Part shown: positions 44,903 through 54,077 of the stretch, one piece after another
Numbering within the stretch: position 1 is the stretch's first letter
How the letters are laid out: each line of letters starts with the position of its first letter
Source of the DNA: Sarcina ventriculi
Lineage (GTDB): Bacteria; Bacillota; Clostridia; Clostridiales; Clostridiaceae
Length of the DNA: 64,000 nt
Direction: 5' to 3'
Assembly (NCBI RefSeq): GCF_900456775.1
Contig: NZ_UAUL01000001.1
Coordinates: forward strand, 124,001 to 188,000
Notes under the pieces: model-generated
The model's database searches: none
What the model saw: only the letters and a program-made list of their open reading frames with translations
What the model was told of the DNA's origin: nothing
Program-made: the position numbers and the translations under genes

Positions 44903-45768
44903 CTATAAATTTTTCATATATCTTTTAATAAAGTATAAAAATATAGTAACTCCTAAAATATCTGCACTTCCCCCAGGGCTTATATTTTTACTTATAAAAT
45001 CATCATTTAATTTATTTATCATTTTTTTCCCAAAATCAGTCTTCATTCCACCTAAATTCATAATTTCTTTTGATACATTTTTACATAGTTTAATCCTTCT
45101 ATTCCAGTCCTATGTATAACAGTTGAATCATCACAAAATTGCATTATTCCAATGAGAGTATGTACAAGTCTTTCATTTTCCTCTAAATATAAACTATTTT
45201 CGTATAAATCTAGTCCATAGTTAAAAGCTAATGGAATTCCATCTTCTACCTCTCCTCTTATCCCAGTTATTCCATATTGTAAGTACAATTTTTCTCCATG
45301 AGTTATTTTTTTCTTTTTTTCTAGATTTTTAAAATCATTTTTAACTATTCCTTTACACATACTTTTTATTATATTTTGAATATCATAAAAATCTTTTTTA
45401 TGGCATATTGCATAACTAGACGCCGCTATACAAATCCCTATTAAAAATATCATTCCTTTATGAGTATTTACATTTTTCGTAGAATTAAACATAGCTTTCT
45501 CGGCTTTAATACCTATTTTTTTTATATTTAAAAATATTTTAGATAACTCCTCTTCCTTCATTCCTTCATTCGCAAAAAGAGCCAAATATTTAGTTATTGC
45601 AAATGTACTATCTATAAATGTATAGTAATTCATATCATCATGAGAACCTGAAGATACTGGTGATACAAGACCTGGAGATGGAAAACAAGACACTTCATAT
45701 AAAATAGCTTTTGCAGCTAAAGATGCTATATCTAAACAAATTTCATTTAAACTTAATACATTATCCAT
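44903..45768 (-). pseudogene. citG: citG, triphosphoribosyl-dephospho-CoA synthase, frameshifted
   Basis: The main frame (45058-45768, 236 codons) is CitG-like: FPSPGLVSPVSSGSHDDM, NTHKGMIF and THGEKLYLQYGITGIRGE. It makes the triphosphoribosyl-dephospho-CoA precursor of the citrate-lyase prosthetic group. After VIHRTGIEGLNYVK the frame ends prematurely. In the next frame the expected CitG C-terminus continues, with MNLGGMKTDFG and ISPGGSADILGVTIFLY, to a stop at 44903. One base lost in the run at 45078-45082 (five T, six needed) explains the break. The start follows AAGGAG. It is either a real mutation or a homopolymer sequencing error. The citrate-lyase operon lies 5-11 kb away. Confidence 0.85.
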
Positions 45769-45980
45769 ATTCTTCTCCTTAATAATAATTTTTTACAACC
45801 ATTTAAAAGTATACATTAATTTTAAAATAATATTTATATTTTTTACTCATATATTTTATTTATATATATGATAAAAACATATATTATACATATGTATTAT
45901 TTAGTTTTATACTATATTTATGTGTTTACTAATAAACTATTTAAAATTAAATTATTTAAGAAAGGAATAGATTTAATTAT

Positions 45981-47171
45981 ATGGAAATATGGAAAAGAAA
46001 TTTATTTGTATGTTGGTTTGGAGCTTTTATAACTGCAATTGGTCTAAGTCAAATAGCTCCTTTTTTACCTGTATATATAAAAGATTTAGGAGTAGAAAAT
46101 GCTCATAACGTTGATATACTCTCTGGAATCTGTTTTGGTATTACTTTTTTGATATCTGCAATTGTATCCCCTATGTGGGCTAAAATGTCTGATAAGCACG
46201 GAAGAAAACCAATGCTTTTAAGGGCAAGTATCGGAATGGCAATTGTAATATTTTTGATGGGATTTTCCCAAAATGTATATGAGCTAACTATATTAAGAGC
46301 TCTTCAAGGTGCAGTTTCTGGTTATACTACAGCATGCATAACCTTAGTAGCCACTCAAACTAATAAAAATCATGTTGGTTGGGCTCTTGGAGTTTTATCA
46401 ACAGCCACAGTATCTGGCTCTCTTGTTGGACCTTTAGTTGGTGGATATTTAGCCGATACTATCGGAATTAGGAATGTTTTTTTTGTTATAGGTATTTTAT
46501 TATTTATAACTTTTATTGCTACAATTGTCTTTGTTAAAGAAAAATTTGAAGTTATTAAAACAAGCAATTTAAAATTTAAAGAGGTATGGAAAATGGTTCC
46601 TGAACCTGCTCTTATAATTTCACTATTTACAACAAGTTTTATATTAAGAACAGCTCTATACTCTATAGAACCTATGATGACACAATACATATCAACCCTT
46701 ACCACTAATACATACAATGTAGTTTTAATATCTGGAATAGCATTTTCTGCAACAGGTCTTGGAAGCATCTTAGCAGCACCTGCCCTTGGAAAACTCTCAG
46801 ATAGAATTGGTACAAAAAAAATAATTTTAGTATCTCTTATATTCTCTGCTATTATATATTTACCTCAAGCTTTTGTTAGCAATGCCTTTGAATTAACAAT
46901 TCTTCGTATTATATTAGGTTTTGCAACAGCTGGAATAGTTCCTGGTATTAATTCAATGATAAAAAGGGCAACTAAAAAAGAGGTAACAGCTAGAGTCTTA
47001 GGAGTTAATATGTCCTTTCAATATTTAGGTACATTTTTAGGTGCAATTTTAGGTGGACAAATCGGAGCGTATTTTGGAATAAGAAATATATTCTTTATAA
47101 CAACTGGATTACTTTTAATAAATGCACTAATTATATACTTTAAAGTATATAAAACTTCCATAACTATTTAA
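45981..47171 (+). CDS. MFS transporter, multidrug exporter type
   Basis: A 396-residue protein with about 12 hydrophobic helices. Motif A lies after helix 2 (SPMWAKMSDKHGRKPMLLRA) and is repeated in the second half (KLSDRIGTKKIIL). GPLVGGYLADTIG is motif C of drug:proton antiporters of the 12-helix group (MdtG/TetA-like). A drug or metabolite exporter driven by protons is likely. Only AAAGGA about 13 bases ahead supports the start. The regulator gene at 47332 follows on the same strand. Confidence 0.85.
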   Translation: MEIWKRNLFVCWFGAFITAIGLSQIAPFLPVYIKDLGVENAHNVDILSGICFGITFLISAIVSPMWAKMSDKHGRKPMLLRASIGMAIVIFLMGFSQNVYELTILRALQGAVSGYTTACITLVATQTNKNHVGWALGVLSTATVSGSLVGPLVGGYLADTIGIRNVFFVIGILLFITFIATIVFVKEKFEVIKTSNLKFKEVWKMVPEPALIISLFTTSFILRTALYSIEPMMTQYISTLTTNTYNVVLISGIAFSATGLGSILAAPALGKLSDRIGTKKIILVSLIFSAIIYLPQAFVSNAFELTILRIILGFATAGIVPGINSMIKRATKKEVTARVLGVNMSFQYLGTFLGAILGGQIGAYFGIRNIFFITTGLLLINALIIYFKVYKTSITI

Positions 47172-47331
47172 AAAACAACGCCCAAATTTATAGTATTTTT
47201 AAACATATTATTTAAATGTTGAAAGCTAAAAAAAAATAATTTATAATTTAATTACATTTGTAACACAAAAACACAAATGATTCCAATATTAATTTTTTAT
47301 TATTTAATATTGACTGTGAAAGGAATTTTTT

Positions 47332-48293
47332 ATGATAGAAAATTATGAAAAGATGAATAAAACAGAACAATTATCCTTTTTAGCTGAAATATCTAATATG
47401 TATTATAATCTAGGAATGACTCAAAGTGAAATTGCAAATAAAGTTTCTAGTACACGCTTTAAAATAGCTAAATATCTCCAAGAGGCTAGAGAAAAACAAG
47501 TTGTTGAAATTTCTATAAATTATCCTAGGAAAAGAATGCTTGATCTTGAAGAAACATTTAAGAAAAAATTCGATTTAAAAAATATATTTATTCTAAATAC
47601 CACTATAATTCCTTATGATGAAATAATACCATCTCTTGGTAAAATAGGTGCTAAGTATTTAGATTCTATAATAGAAAATAATTATATAATCGGAGTGTTA
47701 TGGGGAAAAACTTTAGCTAATATGATTAAATATTTAAATCCTAAAGAAAAAAATCAATAACTGTTTTACAACTTGTAGGTTCTGCAGCTAAAGATGATCC
47801 TTTAATTGATTCACCTGAACTTATAAGAAAAGTAGCAAATAGTTATGGTGGGGGGTATAAATATTTACATGCTCCACTTTATGTAGATAATGAATATGCT
47901 AGAGCTTATCTTCTGCAAGAACCTGTGATTCATGATACACTTTTTCTAGCAAATAAATCTGACATAATTTTATCTGGAATTGGAACAACAGAAGCTGCAT
48001 TTGCTTCTAGCCTTTGGTCAAAATATCTAGTCCATGACTTAAAACCACAAAACGCTGTTGGTTGTATATATGGTCATGCATATGACATTAATGGAAAATT
48101 AATTAACTCCGATATAAATAAAAAAGTTGTAGGAGTTGACTTAAAAACTATATTAAATATTAAATATAGAATAGCCATGGCTTCTGGAAAATTAAAAGCC
48201 GAAGCAATACTTGGAGCGCTAAAAGGTAAATTTGTAAATGTATTAATAACAGATGAAGATACAGCATTAAAAATTTTATCACTTTGTGATTAA
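47332..48293 (+). pseudogene. SorC/DeoR-type sugar-binding transcriptional regulator, frameshifted
   Basis: The first frame (47332-47760) holds the helix-turn-helix (GMTQSEIANKVSSTRFKIAK, 29-48) and the start of the effector domain (IIGVLWGKTLANMI). It stops at PKEKNQ. The next frame carries on as a typical SorC effector domain (ITVLQLVGSAAKDDP, VIHDTLFLANKSDIILSGIG, AVGCIYGHAYDING, KAEAILGALKG) to 48293. A loss of one base in the A run at 47747-47753 (seven A, eight needed) restores one ~320-residue protein, the normal length. The ligand is unknown. The MFS gene upstream on the same strand may be a target. It is either a pseudogene or a homopolymer error. Confidence 0.83.
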
Positions 48294-48304
48294 TAATTAA
48301 TTTT

Positions 48305-48334
48305 AATAGCTATCAATGATTTTTGATAGCTATT
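48305..48334 (+). terminator. Terminator after the SorC-type gene
   Basis: AATAGCTATCAA and TTGATAGCTATT pair around a 6-base loop, followed by TTTTTT. Confidence 0.88.
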
Positions 48335-48599
48335 TTTTATTTTATCTTATAAATCTTTATAGTTATTATTTAAATATATATAATTAAGAAAATTAATTTT
48401 TTCATATGAAATATTTTATCACATTTTTTAATAAAAAATTTAAATCTTTAAACATTTTAAAAAACGTTATATTTAACCTCTTTTTTCTGTTTTCTTTTAT
48501 TTTCAATGATTTTAGCACTAATTTATTCATATCAAATGAAATATTTTTATAAATTATTTTGCCTTTATTTTTAACAATTGATATTTTATTTAACATTTG

Positions 48600-48628
48600 T
48601 TGACTTTTTAATTACACCTTGCTATAAT
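48600..48628 (+). promoter_or_regulatory. Promoter of the EamA gene at 48791
   Basis: TTGACT at 48600-48605, 17 bases, TATAAT at 48623-48628. It gives a leader of about 155 bases in which I see no known riboswitch core. Confidence 0.72.
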
Positions 48629-48790
48629 TATTCATATAGTCAATGTAAATGTTTTACTTAAACACTACAAAGTAATAAGCCATAAAAATATTTTAATTTT
48701 TATCACTTATCTTAAATATTAATATATCTTTAAACAATAAACTTAATTATTAGAATATTCAAATATTTAAAAATGATTGGAGATGTCATT

Positions 48791-49714
48791 ATGAAAAAAT
48801 ACACTGGTTTTATTTTTATATTCTTAGCAGCACTTTGCTTTAGTACCCAAGAAATATCCGGTAGTTACTTAAGTAATATGAATCTTAATTCAATGCAAAT
48901 TAATTCTATTAGTTATTTTATAGGCGCTTTAATACTTTTACCTTTTGCTATAAAAGACATAAGAAAATTACATCTAAAATTAAACAAAAAAGATATATTT
49001 TATTTTGGTTTTTTAGGCATAATACAAGTTTCCATTGGTATGTCTTTAGCACAACAAGCGCTAGTTTATGCAAATCCCGCCATAGTAGCTGTCATAATCT
49101 GCGCCAATGCCATTATAACAGTACCACTTGCTCAAATTATATTAAAAGAAAAAATGAATCCCAAAGCTTGGATATCAATAACTTTAGCTATAATCGGTAT
49201 AATAATAATTTCAAATCCATTTTCACAAACCAATTCTCATCCAAATCAAATTTTAGGAATATTTTGCGCTGTAGGTGCTGCTATATGCATAGCTTTATTT
49301 AATGTATTTGCTACAAAATATGTACATAAATATGGTAAATCAGTAACAAATACTATTTCATTTCTTTGGGGTGCAATTTTACTATTTGTTTTTATGGGAA
49401 TAACAGGTGTACCAATAATACATGGAATAACTTTAACTAGTTTACCTCTTTTGATTTATGTTGGTATTGTCGTAAAAGGATTAGGATTTTTCTTCTTTGT
49501 TGGAGCTATGAAAGAAACCTCAGCTATTACAGCAACTGCTACCTTTTATATAAAACCAATAATAGTACCTATATTGGTATTTTTAATAATGGGAACAATA
49601 ATATCTCCAAGCACAATAATAGGAACTATTATAATAATTATTGCATCAATAATTATATTTTTTATAAAAAAAGCAACTGCAAAACAAAAATTAACTGTTG
49701 CAAAAAGTCATTAA
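48791..49714 (+). CDS. EamA/DMT-family transporter
   Basis: A 307-residue protein with about ten helices in two EamA repeats; the N-terminus is FIFLAALCFSTQEISGSYLS and the second repeat begins near GIFCAVGAAICIALFN. It probably exports amino acids or other metabolites; the substrate is unknown. The ATG at 48791 lies 8 bases after GGAG; an in-frame ATG at 48773 is ahead of the ribosome site and is less likely. It has its own consensus promoter and differs clearly in sequence from the EamA protein at 22069. Confidence 0.85.
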   Translation: MKKYTGFIFIFLAALCFSTQEISGSYLSNMNLNSMQINSISYFIGALILLPFAIKDIRKLHLKLNKKDIFYFGFLGIIQVSIGMSLAQQALVYANPAIVAVIICANAIITVPLAQIILKEKMNPKAWISITLAIIGIIIISNPFSQTNSHPNQILGIFCAVGAAICIALFNVFATKYVHKYGKSVTNTISFLWGAILLFVFMGITGVPIIHGITLTSLPLLIYVGIVVKGLGFFFFVGAMKETSAITATATFYIKPIIVPILVFLIMGTIISPSTIIGTIIIIIASIIIFFIKKATAKQKLTVAKSH

Positions 49715-49840
49715 ATAAGTAAATCTTTGCTTTTATATATGTATGATTTTTCCACGAATAAAAATTTATAATCTTCACATAATAATAGCATCAAGTAACA
49801 AATAGTTAGTTGATTAATTAATAAAGAGGAGTGATTTAAA

Positions 49841-50002
49841 ATGAAACATAATGAAAGTATAGGATGTACAGTAAACGAATGTAAATATCATTGTCCTGAA
49901 GATAACTATTGTACTTTAAACAAAATAATGGTTACTAAAAACAAACCAGAAGCTAGAACAGCTGAAACAACCGATTGTGGTTCTTTTGAATGTAACTGTT
50001 AA
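49841..50002 (+). CDS. DUF1540-type small cysteine-rich protein
   Basis: A 53-residue protein with seven cysteines (C9, C14, C18, C24, C46, C51, C53) in the arrangement CTVNECKYHCPEDNYC ... DCGSFECNC. This pattern matches DUF1540 proteins, which are small clostridial proteins probably binding metal. The start follows GAGGAG with good spacing, and a strong terminator follows, so the gene is real despite its size. Function unknown. Confidence 0.82.
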   Translation: MKHNESIGCTVNECKYHCPEDNYCTLNKIMVTKNKPEARTAETTDCGSFECNC

Positions 50003-50010
50003 TTAAATTT

Positions 50011-50045
50011 ATAAAAGGTCTAACATTTTTTGTTAGACCTTTTAT
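50011..50045. terminator. Terminator after the DUF1540 gene and end of the citrate operon
   Basis: ATAAAAGGTCTAACA and TGTTAGACCTTTTAT pair perfectly around TTTTT. It can work both ways, serving the citrate operon that ends at 50106. Confidence 0.9.
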
Positions 50046-50105
50046 ATTGATTATTTACAACATGTTATCTATTTTTTATCTAATCCATAATAAAAATATT
50101 TTAAT

Positions 50106-50708
50106 CTATATATGATTAAATCTTTTATCATCTAATAATTCACTCTTACATAAATTATGAGCTTTTATTATATAATCTTTAAATTCTTTTCCCTTTTCAG
50201 TCTCAAGTAACTTAGAAAATTCTTCATCTATATGATTGCAAACTTTATTTCTATTTTCTAATATTTTTGCTTTAAAATAATATCTTTTTTCCATCACCAT
50301 ATCATATAATTTATCTACCATATTTCTTGTTTCATAAAACTCTTTTACAATTTCTTCTACATCAGTCATCAAGCTAACCAACGTTAAATCGTTATCAGTA
50401 ACTTTAATCTGCTTTTTTAACGATTTATCATATCTTTCAATAGCTCTTTTTATATTTTTTTCATCCTCAGCATATTTAATATCCTCTTTAAAATGCATCA
50501 TCATAACTTTAAAGTGAGCCATTATCTGAACCCTTCTAGCATCAAATTTATTTATATATGAATCAAGCATTACCTCTAAAATACTATTTACAAATTCAGT
50601 ATCGTTTTTTTCTTCTTTTCTTAAATTATGCCTTTCCTCTATATCTAAAATAGCTTCACTCAACTCACCATCTTCATATTCAAAATTACTTGTTCCCATA
50701 ACCTTCAT
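50106..50708 (-). CDS. Unknown helical protein at the end of the citrate operon
   Basis: A 200-residue, highly charged, apparently all-helical soluble protein I do not recognise. It starts two bases after the citX stop, with GAGAGG inside the last citX codons, so it is coupled to citX. A sequence rich in Lys/Glu (EERHNLRKEEKNDTEF, YDKSLKKQIK) suggests coiled helices. There is one Cys-His-containing segment (VCNHIDEEF). Position implies a link to citrate-lyase maturation or regulation, but nothing in the sequence proves it. Confidence 0.6.
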   Translation of the reverse strand: MKVMGTSNFEYEDGELSEAILDIEERHNLRKEEKNDTEFVNSILEVMLDSYINKFDARRVQIMAHFKVMMMHFKEDIKYAEDEKNIKRAIERYDKSLKKQIKVTDNDLTLVSLMTDVEEIVKEFYETRNMVDKLYDMVMEKRYYFKAKILENRNKVCNHIDEEFSKLLETEKGKEFKDYIIKAHNLCKSELLDDKRFNHI

Positions 50709-50710
50709 AA

Positions 50711-51226
50711 TTAGTACCTCTCTATCAATTTATTTATCTTTTCTAAAACCTCTTCTATCGAATGAGTTTTATTTCTAGCGCATACAACAGCATCTTTATT
50801 ACATATTAAACATTTTCTTTTTTCATATCCTAAATCAGATCTACTTAATTGATTTTGCTTTTCATCAAAAACATCTAAATCAAAAAGTCTACCTAATTTA
50901 TTATTTTCTTCTATAGAAATTGTGATTTTCTTTGCAATTTCTAAATTACAATCTACAACAAAGAATGTTTCATATCCAGCTTTGCTTATATTTTCCCTCT
51001 TATGAATTACTCTTATACCATTATTATATAATTCTTTCTCTAAAGCTACAACTTCTATTATATGGGCTTTTTTATACAATTCATTTAGCTTATAAATGCC
51101 AGGTATATTAAGGGTACATGATATTAAAACTTTTTTATACTTATCTAAAAGTTCCCTCTGAATTAAAGCTCTTTTTTCTTTTCCATCCAAAATTTCATTT
51201 AACAATATTATTTCTTCTTTATTCAT
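50711..51226 (-). CDS. citX: Holo-ACP synthase CitX
   Basis: A 171-residue CitX: apo-citrate-lyase phosphoribosyl-dephospho-CoA transferase. The signatures are RALIQRELLDKYKKVLISCTLNIPG (as RALIQREL and SCTLNIPG) and GRLFDLDVFD (about 111). It moves the prosthetic group made by CitG to Ser14 of CitD. A Cys-rich segment (CLICNKDAVVC) sits near the C-terminus. It lies after citF in the operon, behind an 18-base-pair hairpin that may lower its expression. Its own GGAGG precedes the ATG. Confidence 0.9.
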   Translation of the reverse strand: MNKEEIILLNEILDGKEKRALIQRELLDKYKKVLISCTLNIPGIYKLNELYKKAHIIEVVALEKELYNNGIRVIHKRENISKAGYETFFVVDCNLEIAKKITISIEENNKLGRLFDLDVFDEKQNQLSRSDLGYEKRKCLICNKDAVVCARNKTHSIEEVLEKINKLIERY

Positions 51227-51270
51227 ATATCCTCCACTCTTTTAGTTATATATTCTTAAATGATATGAAT

Positions 51271-51315
51271 AATTAAAATTAGGCTTTTACATTTTGCAAA
51301 AGCCTAATTTTAATT
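51271..51315 (-). terminator. Internal hairpin between citF and citX
   Basis: AATTAAAATTAGGCTTTT and its complement (51298-51315) form an 18-base-pair stem with a 9-base loop. The U run after it is interrupted (TTTTAATTATTC), so it may be a partial terminator or processing site rather than the end of the operon. Confidence 0.65.
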
Positions 51316-52855
51316 ATTTAACTTGTTTTATAACATCAATTATTGTTCCATCCCTATATTCAACTAAACCAACTACTCTATCGGTAAATTCTATTTTTTC
51401 AGGTTTTCCTGTTATACTTTCTGCTTTATTTTTCAACTCCTCTATAGTAAATATAGGAATATTTGTATTAGATAGTTTTTGAATTATATCTTGCCTTAAA
51501 GGATTTACAGCAACTCCTCTATCAGTAACTACAACATCAATAGTTTCACCCGGTGTTATAACTGTTGTTACTTTATCAACGATTGTTGGGATTCTTCCTC
51601 TTATAAGTGGACAAACTATCATAGACATTTTAGCACCAGCTGCAGTATCACAATGACCTCCAGATGCTCCTCTTATAACTCCATCAGAACCAGTTATAAC
51701 ATTAACATTAAAATCTGTATCAACTTCTAGTGCACTTAATATTACAAAATCTAATAAATTTACAACACTTCCTCTGTTAAATGGATTAGCATACAGTGAT
51801 GCATCTATTTCACAGTGTCCTAAATTATCTTTTATTGATTTAGCAGCCCTTAAATCAAAACTTTGAACATCTAATATTTTATCGACTAATCCTTCCTCAT
51901 ACATCTCTACTAATTGACCAGTTACTCCACCTAATACAAAACTTGCTTTTATATTTTTTTCTATCATTGATTGCTTTATAAACCTTGCAACAGCTAAAGC
52001 TGCTCCTCCACTACCTGTTTGCATAGAAAATCCATCAACTAGATATCCAGAAGCTTCTATAACTTTTGCTGCATATTTAGCTATTAAAAGTTCTTTTGGA
52101 TTTTTAGTGTATCTTGTAGCACCAGATACTATACCTTGTGGATTTCCTATCGCTTCTACTTGAACTATGTAATCTACGTCTGTTTGACTAATACTTGTAG
52201 GAACATTTGGATACGGTACTAAATTATCTGTAATTAAAACTACATTTTCAGCATATTTTGCATCAATTTTAGCATATCCTAAAGAACCACAAAATGATTT
52301 TCCATTATATCCATTAGCATTTCCGTAATTATCACAACTTGGAACGCCTAAAAATGCAACATCTATCTTTATATCTCCACATTCAATAGCCCTTGCTCTA
52401 CCGCCATGAGACCTTATTATAACTGGATTTTCCATAAGTCCATTTGATATTTCATCAGCTAATGTTCCTCTTAAACCACTTGTTGTTATACTAGTTATAA
52501 CACCATCTTTTATATATTTAACTAATGACGCATGAACATTATTTAATGAGCTAGATGCTAATGTTAAATTCTTTATTCCCATTTTAGCTATAGCATCTAT
52601 AACCATATTTAAAATATAGTCGCCTTCTCTAAAATGATGGTGAAATGATATTGTCATTCCATCTTTAAGACCTGTCTTTTTTATAGCCTCCTCTATACTT
52701 CCTAACATTTTACTATCATTTGGTTTAACTCTTTTGACTTTTCTTCCATATACATTTCCCATTTTAACTTCTGCAAAAAGTCCATTATATGGCTTAATTT
52801 CTCCAAACCCTTGCACTTTATTTGGTATTTCTCTTCCTATTTTATTTAACATCAT
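51314..52855 (-). CDS. citF: Citrate lyase alpha subunit (citrate CoA-transferase)
   Basis: A protein of about 513 residues, the normal CitF length. CoA-transferase motifs are visible, including GGHCDTAAGAKMS near 400 and GFSMQTGSGGAALAVA near 275. It swaps acetyl on the acyl carrier protein for citrate. The start is taken as the ATG at 52855 (or 52852) behind GGAGG inside the end of citE; the two genes overlap by 14 bases. It is fifth gene of the citrate operon. Confidence 0.94.
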   Translation of the reverse strand: MMLNKIGREIPNKVQGFGEIKPYNGLFAEVKMGNVYGRKVKRVKPNDSKMLGSIEEAIKKTGLKDGMTISFHHHFREGDYILNMVIDAIAKMGIKNLTLASSSLNNVHASLVKYIKDGVITSITTSGLRGTLADEISNGLMENPVIIRSHGGRARAIECGDIKIDVAFLGVPSCDNYGNANGYNGKSFCGSLGYAKIDAKYAENVVLITDNLVPYPNVPTSISQTDVDYIVQVEAIGNPQGIVSGATRYTKNPKELLIAKYAAKVIEASGYLVDGFSMQTGSGGAALAVARFIKQSMIEKNIKASFVLGGVTGQLVEMYEEGLVDKILDVQSFDLRAAKSIKDNLGHCEIDASLYANPFNRGSVVNLLDFVILSALEVDTDFNVNVITGSDGVIRGASGGHCDTAAGAKMSMIVCPLIRGRIPTIVDKVTTVITPGETIDVVVTDRGVAVNPLRQDIIQKLSNTNIPIFTIEELKNKAESITGKPEKIEFTDRVVGLVEYRDGTIIDVIKQVK

Positions 52856-53744
52856 CTTCACCTCCAAAATTAATATCTAAACCAGCTGCCTTTGCCAAAG
52901 ATAACGCTCTTTCCGCTCTTTCTATTATTGGCTTATCTATCATTTTTCCGTTTAATGATACAACCCCTGAACCTCTTTTCTTAGCATCTTGTGCAGCTTT
53001 TATTACTCTAATTGATTTTTCTATTTCTTTTTGAGTTGGTGTATATATTTCATGAACTGGCTCTACTTGTCTTGGATTAATTACTGATTTTCCATCAAAG
53101 CCTAATTGTTTTATAAGCTCTGTTTCTTTTCTAAATCCCTCTTCATCATTTACATCTGAAAAAACTGTATCAAAAGCATAAATTCCAGCAGCTCTTGCAG
53201 CTAATAAAATTTGACTTCTTGCAGTTAAAAGTTCTATTCCTTCCATAGAACGAGTAGTTTTCATATTAGTTACAAAATCCTCTGCCCCTATTGCAATTCC
53301 CATAAGCCTATCACTAGCTTTTGCAATTTCATATGCATTTACAACTCCTAAAGCGCTTTCAATAGCTGCCATTATCATAGTCTTACCAACTGGAATTCCA
53401 GCTTCTCTTTCTATTCTAGCTATTTCCCTCTCCACATCAATTATATCTTGAGCAGTTTCAGTCTTAGGAAGTCTTATAACATCAGGTTGTGCTCTAACTA
53501 TTGCTTCTAAATCCTCAATTCCAAGTTCTGAATCCAAAGCATTTATTCTAACAACAGTTTCTACTCCCTCATAATCTATTGTCTTAAGTGCATTATAAAC
53601 TAAAAATCTAGCACTATCTTTTTCATTTATTGACACAGAATCCTCTAAGTCAAACATTATTGAATCTGCTCCATATATATGAGCTTCTTTAATCATCCCT
53701 GGATTATTTCCCGGAACATACATCATTGTTCTTCTTAATTTCAT
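52842..53744 (-). CDS. citE: Citrate lyase beta subunit
   Basis: A 300-residue CitE of the HpcH/HpaI aldolase family. Motifs are RRTMMYVPGNNPGM (near 3), MFDLEDSV (near 31) and IGAEDFVTNMKTTRS (near 177). It splits citryl-ACP to oxaloacetate and acetyl-ACP. The start is the ATG at 53744 whose A is the last base of the citD stop (TAATG), with GGGGGG ahead. An upstream TTG in frame is less likely. Confidence 0.95.
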   Translation of the reverse strand: MKLRRTMMYVPGNNPGMIKEAHIYGADSIMFDLEDSVSINEKDSARFLVYNALKTIDYEGVETVVRINALDSELGIEDLEAIVRAQPDVIRLPKTETAQDIIDVEREIARIEREAGIPVGKTMIMAAIESALGVVNAYEIAKASDRLMGIAIGAEDFVTNMKTTRSMEGIELLTARSQILLAARAAGIYAFDTVFSDVNDEEGFRKETELIKQLGFDGKSVINPRQVEPVHEIYTPTQKEIEKSIRVIKAAQDAKKRGSGVVSLNGKMIDKPIIERAERALSLAKAAGLDINFGGEDDVK

Positions 53745-54034
53745 TAGTTTGCACCCCCCCAATTAAACTTTTCCCCTGTAGCTCTAATTACAGCCGTTTG
53801 AACTCTTGCTTTTATTACACAGTCTAATGCTCCTTTATCATTTGCAGTAACCAAAGCATTTTTAACTCCTAACTCTTTTAGAGTTTCTTCTATAACCCTT
53901 CTTATTTGTTTTCCAAATTGTTTTTCTACTGAACTTTTTAAATTTATTTCTATTCCATTATCATTTGCCTCTATTGTTATAGAGATATCACTTGATTCTA
54001 AAGTTCCTGCCATTGCAGTATTTTTTATTTCCAT
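53744..54034 (-). CDS. citD: Citrate lyase gamma subunit (acyl carrier protein)
   Basis: A 96-residue citrate-lyase acyl carrier protein. Ser14 in [10 protein letters not shown] is the attachment site of the phosphoribosyl-dephospho-CoA prosthetic group. AGGAGGG precedes the ATG. Between citC and citE, overlapping the citE start by one base. It works only after CitG and CitX action, so the citG break matters here. Confidence 0.95.
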   Translation of the reverse strand: MEIKNTAMAGTLESSDISITIEANDNGIEINLKSSVEKQFGKQIRRVIEETLKELGVKNALVTANDKGALDCVIKARVQTAVIRATGEKFNWGGAN

Positions 54035-54077
54035 TTTATTTCCCTCCTTAATATTTTTATTTATATAAAATATTATA

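Noticed and set aside
48402-48596. A 64-codon minus-strand frame
   Set aside because: It has no ribosome site, is Lys/Asn/Ile-rich as expected of random AT-rich DNA, and runs against the flanking genes.
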